Source: Alphaproteobacteria bacterium
GTDB taxonomy: Bacteria; Pseudomonadota; Alphaproteobacteria; Sphingomonadales; SMXR01
NCBI GenBank assembly: GCA_004356215.1
Contig: SMXR01000047.1
Coordinates: forward strand, 1-13,056
DNA length: 13,056 bases
Reading direction: 5' to 3'
Shown one piece after another: positions 5,566 to 13,056 of the stretch. How positions within the stretch are numbered: the first letter of the stretch is position 1; every line of letters begins with the position of its first letter. The notes below the pieces were generated by a model that made no database searches, had not been told where the DNA came from, and saw only the letters and a list, made by a program, of their open reading frames with translations. A program made the position numbers and the translations under genes.

Positions 5566-6423
5566 ATGAAAACCACATTCCAAACCTTTGGAACCGCCAG
5601 CTCCCTTTTTTACAAGTCCCGCAAACGACTTAAATATGCGATTTATTTCTTCCTGTCAGTCACCCTGATAATACTTGGCCGCTTTGACCACCCCTGGATC
5701 AGTTCAATCAATTACACTATTGCTTTTGTTGTCACGCCGGCGATCGTCACTTTTGAAGCCGTCGCTGATGGCACCTTCAATGCCATTTCATGGGTGCAGG
5801 GGCTGGCCGCGCTTGAAACTGAAAACGCTAGACTGCGCCAGGAAAATTCAAGGTTGCAGCAATACAGGTTTATTGCCGACCGGGCGGTGATGGAAAACCA
5901 GCGGCTACAGGAATTGCTCAATGTCAGGCCAACCTTTGTCCCCACCCTTGTCACCGCGCGGGTGATTGCGGTTGCCGGCGGCGCCTATTCCAAAAGTGTT
6001 CTGATCCACGCCGGCTCTGAGGATGGCCTCAGGGTTGATTTGCCAGTGGTGGATGAAAACGGCCTGGTTGGGCGCACCATTCAGGTTGGCTTTCGCGCCA
6101 CCCGGGTGTTGTTGACAACCGATTTCAACAGCCGCATTCCGGTTCAGGTTGAACGCTCTAAACGTAACGCCATTATTGTGGGCCGCAACGATGATCTTTT
6201 GCGCATGGCTTTTACCGGCCCGGACATGGATGTCTCTGTGGGGGACCGGATTTTGACCACCGGCCACGGCGGCATGTTCCCGGCCGATATCATTGTTGGC
6301 ACCGTGGTTGAAGTTGACGAAGATGACATACTTATTCGCCCGGCGGCCAATCTGGAGAACCTCGATTTTGTCCGGGTGCTGGATTATAACGCCAATCAAC
6401 TGGAACCTGGGGAGGGCAACTAG
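5566..6423 (+). CDS. mreC: cell shape-determining protein MreC
   Basis: MreC is a bitopic inner-membrane protein whose periplasmic part binds and activates PBP2 in the elongasome. The 285-residue protein has a short basic cytoplasmic tail, one membrane segment (about 23-38), a periplasmic coiled coil rich in Glu, Leu and Gln (about 80-118), and a double beta-barrel domain. That domain carries conserved blocks such as ENGLVGR (164-170) and TTGHGGMFP followed by IIVG (231-245). The ATG at 5566 is chosen because AGAAGG (5555-5560) lies five bases before it; the in-frame GTG at 5563 would be only two bases away. mreD begins three bases after the stop, so translation is probably coupled. Confidence 0.96.
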   Translation: MKTTFQTFGTASSLFYKSRKRLKYAIYFFLSVTLIILGRFDHPWISSINYTIAFVVTPAIVTFEAVADGTFNAISWVQGLAALETENARLRQENSRLQQYRFIADRAVMENQRLQELLNVRPTFVPTLVTARVIAVAGGAYSKSVLIHAGSEDGLRVDLPVVDENGLVGRTIQVGFRATRVLLTTDFNSRIPVQVERSKRNAIIVGRNDDLLRMAFTGPDMDVSVGDRILTTGHGGMFPADIIVGTVVEVDEDDILIRPAANLENLDFVRVLDYNANQLEPGEGN

Positions 6424-6426
6424 AAG

Positions 6427-6936
6427 GTGGCAAAAGGACTGCAAAGAGGTTTAATGGGTTCTCTGGCCAACGCCAGTCCGGCGCTCGTTACAATATTCCT
6501 GATCCTTTTTATGCGGGTGCCGTTTGAAGACAGTGATGCAGGAATGTTTATTCCTATTTTCAGCCTGATTTTTACCTATTACTTTCGCCTGCATTTCCCC
6601 CAATACGCCCGGCTGTGGTTGATTTTTCTAATGGGCCTCCTGGAAGATTTTCTCGGCGGTGGGTATCTCGGCCTGACATCGCTGATTTTGCTGCTGGTTT
6701 CTGCCCTGTTTGAACGCCGGCGCAATATATTTCTGCAGAGCTCTTTCTTGACGGAAATTTTTATCTTTACCTTTTTCAGCCTGGCCATTTCGGTGGTATA
6801 CTGGATGTTGGCGAGCTTTATTATGGCCGATTTTCTTCCCGGCCTGCCATTCTTTTTTCAGGGGCTAATGACGGCGCTGGTGTTCCCGGTTTACGTTTTC
6901 TTAATCGGGCGCATCAATAAAAGGGTTTCGATATAG
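6427..6936 (+). CDS. mreD: rod shape-determining protein MreD
   Basis: MreD is a small polytopic inner-membrane protein that works with MreC in the elongation complex. The product (169 residues) is strongly hydrophobic, with about five or six predicted membrane segments. It has the family block LMGLLEDFLGGGYLGLTSLILL in the middle, in which the D/G-rich part is typical. The GTG start at 6427 has GGGGAGGG (6409-6416) ten bases upstream, inside the end of mreC. An in-frame ATG at 6454 preceded by AAAGAGG (6443-6449) is an alternative that would shorten the protein by nine residues, and the sequence does not decide between them. MreD is weakly conserved, so position between mreC and mrdA supports the call. 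Confidence 0.92.
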   Translation: MAKGLQRGLMGSLANASPALVTIFLILFMRVPFEDSDAGMFIPIFSLIFTYYFRLHFPQYARLWLIFLMGLLEDFLGGGYLGLTSLILLLVSALFERRRNIFLQSSFLTEIFIFTFFSLAISVVYWMLASFIMADFLPGLPFFFQGLMTALVFPVYVFLIGRINKRVSI

Positions 6937-6946
6937 GAATTGAGCT

Positions 6947-8851
6947 ATGGCATTTGATTCTGAAAACGACCGCTACCGACGCTTTACACGGCGGTCTTTT
7001 CTTTTGGCCAGCGGCCAAGGGTTGCTGGTGGCGGGCCTCCTTGGGCGGCTGTATTATTTGGGCGTCATTGAGAGCTCGCAATACAAAACCCTTTCCGATG
7101 AAAATCGCCTCAGCCTTCGCTTGATCGCTCCAATCCGTGGAAAAATCCTGGATCGGTATGGCCATGCACTGGCGATCAACCAAAAGGATTTTCAGGTCCA
7201 CCTGATCCCTGAGGCGACCCGGAATGTTGAGGAAACGCTGGAATCTTTGGGCAGAATCGTCAACATTTCAAACGAAGACATCGCCAAGATTTTAAAAAAG
7301 ATCAAACGCCAGCCGGGATTTGTTCCGGTAACGGTTGCTGAAAACCTGAGCTGGGAAACCTTCTCCCGGGTTAATGTCGAGATGCCCAATCTTCCCGGGG
7401 TGCTGCCGGTGGAAGACAAGACCCGGTTTTATCCGGAAGAAGCCCTTACCCCGCATATGGTCGGGTATGTCGGGTCACCCGATGGCGATGAAGTCGGCCG
7501 GGACCCGGTCTTGCAACTTCTTGGTTTTAAAATTGGCGTGGCCGGCTTTGAAAAAAGCCTGGATAAAGACCTTCGCGGCACCGCTGGCACCAGCCGGGTT
7601 GAGGTTAATGCCTTTGGCCGGGTGGTGCGTGAAGTTGCGCGCCAAGAGGGCCGTGAGGGCGACTCGGTCACCCTGACCATTGATCTGGAATTGCAACGTT
7701 ATGTCGCAGAGCGTCTTGGCGATGAAAGCGCGGTTGCGGTTGTCATTGATATTCATTCCGGGGATGTGTTGGCAGCGGTCTCTACCCCGGGCTTTAACCC
7801 CAACGATTTCACATATGGAATCAGCGAAGAAAAATGGGCCGGGCTTTTGGAAAACCCCAAACGGCCACTCTACAACAAGTTTCTTTCCGGCCAGTATCCA
7901 CCCGGGTCAACCTTCAAGATGGTTGTCGCCCTGGCAGCCCTTGAGGCCAGGATTATTGACCAGAACGAAAAGGTCTTCTGTAATGGCAAAGTGGTTTTGG
8001 GAGACCGGACCTTTCATTGCTGGAAGGAGGAGGGCCACGGGGCGTTGGCCTTGGTCGAATCGATCGCCCAATCCTGCGATGTTTATTTTTATGAAATTGC
8101 CGGGCGAGTGGGCATTGATCGCATTGCCGAAATGGCGCGCCGGCTTGGGCTTGGTGAAATTTATGATCTCGGATTGCAGGGTCAGGCGAAAGGCCTGGTG
8201 CCGGACCGGGACTGGAAATGGGCATACTATGGCAGCCGCTGGCAAAAGGGTGAGACCCTGAACGTTGGCATTGGCCAGGGCGCGCTCTTGGCAACCCCCT
8301 TGCAATTGGCGGTTATGACAGCCCGGATTGCCAATGGCAGGTACGCGGTGCGGCCAAGATTAGTGTATGCCGTTGGCAACACGCCGGGTCCGGCCCTGGA
8401 CTTTTCCCCGCTTGGGGTTAATCAAAGGCATCTGGCCCTGATTCAGGAGGGGATGACCAAAGTTCTTACCGCGGGTGGAACCGCCTATGGCTCACGGCTG
8501 CGCGGTGAGGGGCTATCAATGGCGGGTAAAACCGGTACCTCGCAAGTGCGCAGCATCAGCGCTGAGGAACGGGAATCCGGTGTCCTAAGCCCGGAGGAGC
8601 GGGCCTGGATTGAACGCGACCACGCGTTATTTGTCGCCTATGGCCCGGTAGATGAGCCGCGTTATGCCTTGTCGGTTCTGGTCGAGCATGGCGGCGGTGG
8701 ATCGCGCGTAGCGGCACCAATAGCCCGCGATATTATGGCAAAAACCCTGGAGCTGGACCCGATGTCGCGCCCGGTCTTTATGGAACTTCCGCCGCTGGAG
8801 CAGGAGGAGCTGGAAGCCGGGGTCAAGGGCAAGGGGCAGGAAAATGGGTAG
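6947..8851 (+). CDS. mrdA: penicillin-binding protein 2, elongation transpeptidase
   Basis: PBP2 cross-links new peptidoglycan during side-wall growth as the class B partner of RodA. The 634-residue protein has one N-terminal membrane segment (about 21-40), a pedestal domain with the RGKILDRYG block (64-72), and a transpeptidase domain. Active-site motifs are S321-T-F-K324, S376-C-D378 (the PBP2-type form of SxN) and K528-T-G530. Cys345, Cys358, His364 and Cys377 sit close to the SxN motif and resemble the metal site reported near this motif in E. coli PBP2, where some ligands are Asp. A twin-arginine-like TRRSFLL (14-20) precedes the membrane segment. The ATG at 6947 follows mreD by ten bases, with an AGGA/GAG-rich spacer. 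The gene overlaps rodA by eight bases. Confidence 0.97.
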   Translation: MAFDSENDRYRRFTRRSFLLASGQGLLVAGLLGRLYYLGVIESSQYKTLSDENRLSLRLIAPIRGKILDRYGHALAINQKDFQVHLIPEATRNVEETLESLGRIVNISNEDIAKILKKIKRQPGFVPVTVAENLSWETFSRVNVEMPNLPGVLPVEDKTRFYPEEALTPHMVGYVGSPDGDEVGRDPVLQLLGFKIGVAGFEKSLDKDLRGTAGTSRVEVNAFGRVVREVARQEGREGDSVTLTIDLELQRYVAERLGDESAVAVVIDIHSGDVLAAVSTPGFNPNDFTYGISEEKWAGLLENPKRPLYNKFLSGQYPPGSTFKMVVALAALEARIIDQNEKVFCNGKVVLGDRTFHCWKEEGHGALALVESIAQSCDVYFYEIAGRVGIDRIAEMARRLGLGEIYDLGLQGQAKGLVPDRDWKWAYYGSRWQKGETLNVGIGQGALLATPLQLAVMTARIANGRYAVRPRLVYAVGNTPGPALDFSPLGVNQRHLALIQEGMTKVLTAGGTAYGSRLRGEGLSMAGKTGTSQVRSISAEERESGVLSPEERAWIERDHALFVAYGPVDEPRYALSVLVEHGGGGSRVAAPIARDIMAKTLELDPMSRPVFMELPPLEQEELEAGVKGKGQENG

Positions 8852-9995
8852 AAGCCTTTATTTTGCCCCGAGAACATTTGATCTGTCACTGGTCCAGCGT
8901 CTGGGCAAAATCAACTGGTTTATGGTGCTGACGATTATGGCCATCGCCGGGATCGGTTTTGCCATGCTGTATTCGGTGGCTGGCGGTTCGTGGGACCCGT
9001 GGGCGAAAAACCAGGCTATACGGTTTTCATTCGCCTTGATTATCATGATCGGCATCGCCCTGTTTGACTTGAAATGGCTTATGGCGCTGGCCTATCCGGC
9101 CTACATCGGGGCGCTGGGTTTGCTGATTCTTGTTGAGGTTATGGGGCAATCGGGCATGGGCGGCCAGCGTTGGCTTGACCTGGTTGTTTTTCGCATCCAG
9201 CCCTCCGAAATTATGAAAGTGGCTGTAGTGGTTGCGTTGGCCAAATATTTTCACACCCTGACCCCCGAAACTTACCGCTATTACCGTCATTTGATAATCC
9301 CGATTATTTTAATCGCATTGCCGGCGGTGCTGGTTCTGCGCCAACCGGATTTAGGAACAGCCGCGCTATTGGCGTTGGGCGGGCTTTCGATAATTTTTCT
9401 AGCGGGCGTCCGGGCGTGGATGTTCTGGGCCGGGATTATTGGCAGCCTTGGCTCGCTGCCCTTTATTTGGCGAAGTTTGAGGGATTACCAGCAGGACCGG
9501 ATTTTGACCTTTTTGAACCCGGACATCGACCCCCTTGGCGCCGGGTACCAGATTATTCAATCCAAGATCGCGCTCGGCTCCGGCGGTTTGTTCGGCAAAG
9601 GATTTTTGCAGGGCACCCAAAGTCACTTGAACTTTTTGCCGGAAATGAAAACCGATTTTATTTTCACAGTTTTGGCGGAAGAGTTTGGCCTCGTCGGCGG
9701 CCTGGTACTGATTTCGCTTTATTGCTTGCTGCTGCTTTACGGGTTTTATGTCAGCGTCACCTGCCGCAGCCATTTTGGGCGTCTTTTAGCAGGCGGCCTG
9801 GTCTTCATTATTTTCCTCTATATCTTTATCAACATCGGTATGGTGATGGGCCTGCTGCCGGTGGTTGGTGTGCCCCTGCCGCTGGTATCCTACGGCGGCT
9901 CGGCGATGCTCACCATTATGATCGCCTACGGCTTGATCCTGTCAGTAGGGGTCCAGCGCGGTGTTAACCTGTCTCGCCAGGATATTTTCTCTTAA
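8844..9995 (+). CDS. rodA: SEDS peptidoglycan glycosyltransferase RodA
   Basis: RodA polymerises lipid II into glycan strands for cell elongation and acts as a complex with PBP2. The 383-residue protein is a multi-pass membrane protein with the SEDS signatures QRWLDL with IQPSE (108-122), QPDLGTA (167-173), and GSGGLFGKGF followed by LNFLPEMKTDFIF. In this last block D271 corresponds to the essential Asp (D262 in E. coli RodA). The late block GLLPVVGVPLPLVSYGGSA is also present. The ATG at 8844 lies inside the end of mrdA (eight-base overlap), with GGCAGGAAA just upstream, so translation is coupled. The TAA stop (9993-9995) interlocks with the putA stop on the other strand. Confidence 0.97.
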   Translation: MGRSLYFAPRTFDLSLVQRLGKINWFMVLTIMAIAGIGFAMLYSVAGGSWDPWAKNQAIRFSFALIIMIGIALFDLKWLMALAYPAYIGALGLLILVEVMGQSGMGGQRWLDLVVFRIQPSEIMKVAVVVALAKYFHTLTPETYRYYRHLIIPIILIALPAVLVLRQPDLGTAALLALGGLSIIFLAGVRAWMFWAGIIGSLGSLPFIWRSLRDYQQDRILTFLNPDIDPLGAGYQIIQSKIALGSGGLFGKGFLQGTQSHLNFLPEMKTDFIFTVLAEEFGLVGGLVLISLYCLLLLYGFYVSVTCRSHFGRLLAGGLVFIIFLYIFINIGMVMGLLPVVGVPLPLVSYGGSAMLTIMIAYGLILSVGVQRGVNLSRQDIFS

Positions 9996-12900
9996 AGGGG
10001 CTTAGGTTTCCCTTCTTCCAGCGAAAACAGGTCAGTATTGCCGCCAATGGCAGTGGTGTTGATGGAAAGTGTTTTTTCGGTGGCAAACCTGAAAAGATAA
10101 TGCGGCCCGCCAGCCTTGGGGCCGGTGCCTGATAGCCCCTGGCCGCCAAACGGCTGAACCCCGACAACGGCGCCGATCATGTTGCGATTCACATAAGTAT
10201 TGCCGATGTTCAGCTTTTGGAACAACTCCAGCCAGCGGCCTTCAATGCGCGAATGAACCCCGAACGTCAGCCCGTACCCGGTTTCAGAAATTGAAGTTAA
10301 AACCTTTTCAATATTCTTCGACTTATAGCGAATAACATGCAGGATCGGGCCGAACACCTCATCCTCGAGGATCGACATGTCGGGAATTTCAAATATGTGA
10401 GGGGCAAAGAAGTGGCCATTTTTAAAACCCTTGGGCATTTCTGCCCTGGCGATCAACGTGCCTTCCCTTTGCATGCGCTGGGCATGGGCCTCAAGGTCTC
10501 CTTTTGAGGTGGCGTCAATCATTGGCCCGACATCACAGGCCAAATCTCCGGGATCGCCCACGGCAAGTTCAGCAAGCGCACCCTTCAGCATTTCTATGAC
10601 CTTGTCGGCAATGGTGTCTTGCAAAAACAAAACGCGCAGCGCCGAACACCGTTGCCCGGCGCTGGAAAATGCGGAAATCATGACATCATCGGTTATTTGT
10701 TCGGGCAGCGCCGATGAATCGACAATCATGGCGTTCTGCCCGCCGGTCTCGGCGATCAGGGAAGCAATCGGCCCGTCTTTTTCAGCGAGAGTTCTGTTTA
10801 TCACCTTGGCGGTCGAGGTTGATCCGGTCATAGCCACCCCGGCGACATCGGGATGGGCGACCAGGACCTTGCCGACGGTTGAGCCGCTGCCAACAATCAA
10901 ATGCAAAACGCTTGCGGGCACCCCGGCCTGGTGCAACAGGCGAACGGCATGGGCGGCCACCAGCGGGGTTAGTCCAGCGGGTTTGGCCAGCACCGCATTC
11001 CCCGCAGCAAGCCCGGCGGCGACTTGGCCCAGGAAAATGGCCAGGGGGAAATTCCATGGGGCGATACAAAGGAATACCCCGCGGCCATGAAGGCTGATCT
11101 GGTTGCTTTCCCCGGTGGGCCCGCGCAGCGTCTGCGGCGCCCCAAAATGCTTGCGCGCCTCCTTGGCGTAATAGCGGCAATAATCAGCGGCTTCGCGCAC
11201 TTCCGATATGCCGTCCATAATTGTTTTTCCAGCTTCCCGGGTTAGAAGGCTAAGGAGGGTGATGCGTTCGGCCTCGATCAGGTCGGCCATTATATCCAGG
11301 ATATCAGCCCGGGTGTTACCGCCAAGATTATCCCAATCGGGCTGGGCCGCCTTGGCACTTTTAAGTGCCGCTTTCATGTCTTTGGCGTTTGCTTCGACCG
11401 AAAAACCAACTTTTTTTGTGGCATCCAACGGCGAGGTCACATCGGTGGATTTTCCCGTGAGCGGGGTGCCGTCGATAATCGAGGAGCCATCGTAGGAAAC
11501 CTTGGAAATTTTTTCCAGATCCGCCAGCAGGGCAGCGGTGACCACCGGGGACGACAGGTCTATTCCGCCGGAATTTTTGCGATCCCGATAAAGGTCCTGG
11601 GGCAGGGGGATCATTGCATGGCGCTTGTCGGTGAAATTTGAGACGGTCTCAAACGGGTCTTTAATCACTTCGGCAACCCGCACGTCGGTATCCATGAAGC
11701 GGTTGATAAAAGAGGAATTGGCGCCGTTCTCAAGAAGGCGGCGAACCAGATAGGGCAGCAAGTCTTCATGGGCGCCAACCGGGGCGTAGGTGCGGACCCG
11801 GGGAGTTTGCCCCAACACCGAAAGCGCCGCGGTATACAGCAGGTCGCCCATGCCATGAAGGCGTTGGAATTCGAATTCCTTGTTGCCGGCCAATTCGGCA
11901 ATTGCGGCAATGGTATGGGCATTATGGGTAGCGAATTGCGGGTAAATTGCTTCCGGAGCCCCAAGGATTTTTTCGGCGGTAAAAAGATAACACAAATCGG
12001 TCGAGCCCTTGCGGGTCCAGACCGGGTACTCTTCAAGGCCGAGTTCCTGGGTGTGCTTGATCTCGGTATCCCAGTAGGCGCCTTTGACCAGGCGCACCGG
12101 AAAGCGGCGTTGGGTCGCGCTGGCCAGGGCAATCAGCCAGTCGATAACATAAGGCGCGCGTTTTTGGTAAGCCTGCACCGCCAACCCCAGGCCCTGCCAC
12201 GACCCCAGGTCTTTGTCCCGGGCCAGCGCTTCCAGAATATCGAGGGTAATATCGAGGCGGTCGGCTTCTTCGGCATCAATCGTCAAACCGATGTCATAGG
12301 CTTTTGCCCGAAGTGCCAGCGCCTTCACCCGGGGCAGTAATTCGGCCATTACACGATCCCGCTTGACCTGTTCAAAGCGCGGGTGCAGGGCGGATAACTT
12401 GATCGAAATCGACGAGCGTTCCTGGTGATTGCTGCCCTTACCCCTGGCATCCTTCCCGACCGCTTCAATTGAGGCCAGGTAAAGCGCTTGGTAGCGTTTG
12501 GCGGCGGCTTCGGTGCGCGCGCCTTCGCCGAGCATATCGAAGGAATAAAGTTGGGCATCCTTGGGTTGTTTGGCGCGCCTTTTTAAGGCCATATCCATCG
12601 TCCGCCCGAAAACAAACTGGCGGCCCATGATTTTCATGGCCTGCATGACCGCGGCGCGGATTACCGGTTCACCCAGGTTGCTGATCATCTTGCCGACCCA
12701 TTGGATCGGGTTGCCAGCGCTTTCCCGATCAAGGTTGACAATGCCGCCGGTCAGCATCAAGCCCCAGACCGAGGCATTGACCAAAAGGTCTTCGGATTTG
12801 CCGGCGTGGTCTGCCCAATTGCCGCTTTTCAATTTTTCCGCAATCAAAAGATCCTGGGTGTCCGCGTCGGGAATCCGGAGCAGGGCTTCGGCCAGGCACA

Positions 12901-13056
12901 TCAACGCCACCCCCTCCTTGTTGGAAAGGCCAAATTCCTGTAGGAAAGCATCCAGCGTGCCGCGTTCATCTTTCATCGAACGCGATTTTTCAACGATCGC
13001 CCGCGCCACCCCGGTGACCTTGGTTTGAGCTTTGGAATTTAAGGGATAGCCGGCCA
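9992..13056 (-). CDS. putA: bifunctional proline dehydrogenase / delta-1-pyrroline-5-carboxylate dehydrogenase, 5' end outside the window
   Basis: PutA oxidises proline to glutamate in two channelled steps: FAD-dependent proline dehydrogenase, then NAD-dependent P5C dehydrogenase. The frame stays open to base 13056 (AGYPLNSKAQTKVTG before the GTG at 13009), so that GTG is probably an internal valine and the true start is beyond the edge. Over 1,020 residues are visible. Proline dehydrogenase motifs include SIKLSALHPRFE, RLVKGAYWD, FATHNAHT and YAPVGAHEDLLPYLVRRLLE (about 12.4-11.7 kb). Aldehyde dehydrogenase motifs include NFPLAIF, AETGGQNA, and GQRCSA with the catalytic Cys at 10646-10648, then DEVFGPI and PFGGQGLSGTGPKAGGP. 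The protein ends just after the dehydrogenase domain without the extra C-terminal domain of E. coli-type PutA, which fits a short type A enzyme. Whether an N-terminal ribbon-helix-helix repressor domain exists cannot be seen. Confidence 0.96.
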   Translation of the reverse strand, partial: AGYPLNSKAQTKVTGVARAIVEKSRSMKDERGTLDAFLQEFGLSNKEGVALMCLAEALLRIPDADTQDLLIAEKLKSGNWADHAGKSEDLLVNASVWGLMLTGGIVNLDRESAGNPIQWVGKMISNLGEPVIRAAVMQAMKIMGRQFVFGRTMDMALKRRAKQPKDAQLYSFDMLGEGARTEAAAKRYQALYLASIEAVGKDARGKGSNHQERSSISIKLSALHPRFEQVKRDRVMAELLPRVKALALRAKAYDIGLTIDAEEADRLDITLDILEALARDKDLGSWQGLGLAVQAYQKRAPYVIDWLIALASATQRRFPVRLVKGAYWDTEIKHTQELGLEEYPVWTRKGSTDLCYLFTAEKILGAPEAIYPQFATHNAHTIAAIAELAGNKEFEFQRLHGMGDLLYTAALSVLGQTPRVRTYAPVGAHEDLLPYLVRRLLENGANSSFINRFMDTDVRVAEVIKDPFETVSNFTDKRHAMIPLPQDLYRDRKNSGGIDLSSPVVTAALLADLEKISKVSYDGSSIIDGTPLTGKSTDVTSPLDATKKVGFSVEANAKDMKAALKSAKAAQPDWDNLGGNTRADILDIMADLIEAERITLLSLLTREAGKTIMDGISEVREAADYCRYYAKEARKHFGAPQTLRGPTGESNQISLHGRGVFLCIAPWNFPLAIFLGQVAAGLAAGNAVLAKPAGLTPLVAAHAVRLLHQAGVPASVLHLIVGSGSTVGKVLVAHPDVAGVAMTGSTSTAKVINRTLAEKDGPIASLIAETGGQNAMIVDSSALPEQITDDVMISAFSSAGQRCSALRVLFLQDTIADKVIEMLKGALAELAVGDPGDLACDVGPMIDATSKGDLEAHAQRMQREGTLIARAEMPKGFKNGHFFAPHIFEIPDMSILEDEVFGPILHVIRYKSKNIEKVLTSISETGYGLTFGVHSRIEGRWLELFQKLNIGNTYVNRNMIGAVVGVQPFGGQGLSGTGPKAGGPHYLFRFATEKTLSINTTAIGGNTDLFSLEEGKPKPL

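Noticed and set aside
10431..11090. 219-codon plus-strand open frame opposite putA
   Set aside because: It mirrors the codon structure of the aldehyde dehydrogenase domain, has no recognisable motif of its own, and lies entirely antisense to a clearly real gene.
11866..11879. 14-bp palindrome GGAATTCGAATTCC inside putA
   Set aside because: It encodes the KEFEF residues of the protein, and a palindrome of this length is expected about once by chance in a window this size.
13007..13009. GTG as start of putA
   Set aside because: The frame continues open to the window edge with no good ribosome binding site before the GTG, and PutA proteins have more residues before the DAFLQEFGLS block.
12561..13028. 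155-codon plus-strand open frame opposite the start region of putA
   Set aside because: Same reason: it is a shadow of the putA coding strand, with low-complexity basic/serine-rich composition.
1..13056. Defence system, prophage, secretion island, CRISPR array, tRNA or rRNA
   Set aside because: Every substantial frame is accounted for by core metabolic, tRNA-modification or cell-shape genes, and no direct-repeat array or structural RNA gene was seen.

Overview
The window looks like chromosomal core sequence of an alphaproteobacterium, possibly Rhodospirillales-like. That placement is an inference from gene content: a Do-family protease next to serB and miaA, a complete mreB-mreC-mreD-mrdA-rodA cluster, and a short (type A) PutA. 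All reading frames are intact with no frameshifts. There is no phage, CRISPR, tRNA or rRNA sequence. No undescribed multi-gene system is visible; the clearest accessory element is a small MITE-like insertion between miaA and ilvC.

Layout. Positions 1-1080 hold the 3' part of a periplasmic Do/HtrA serine protease gene, ending at a compact bidirectional terminator (about 1101-1129). The terminator also closes serB (phosphoserine phosphatase, minus strand, 1129-2019). serB and miaA (tRNA dimethylallyltransferase, plus, 2046-2978) diverge from a 26-bp gap. In that gap one CCTTAAGG palindrome appears to supply a ribosome binding site for both genes. A 264-bp element with 14-bp perfect terminal inverted repeats and TA on both sides (2978-3241) sits exactly at the end of miaA and just before ilvC (ketol-acid reductoisomerase, 3254-4255). 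The element supplies the last base of the miaA stop codon, and it probably displaced whatever once lay upstream of ilvC. No acetolactate synthase genes are next to ilvC.

After a 220-bp leader with a likely promoter comes the rod-shape and cell-elongation operon: mreB (4476-5510), mreC (5566-6423), mreD (6427-6936), mrdA/PBP2 (6947-8851) and rodA (8844-9995). The last four genes are separated by only a few bases or overlap. The products form the elongasome. MreB filaments organise the complex under the membrane, MreC and MreD link it to the periplasm, RodA polymerises glycan strands and PBP2 cross-links them. rodA meets a convergent putA (proline dehydrogenase plus P5C dehydrogenase, minus strand, 9992 to the window edge), and the two stop codons interlock in a single TTAA. 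The 5' end of putA lies beyond the window.
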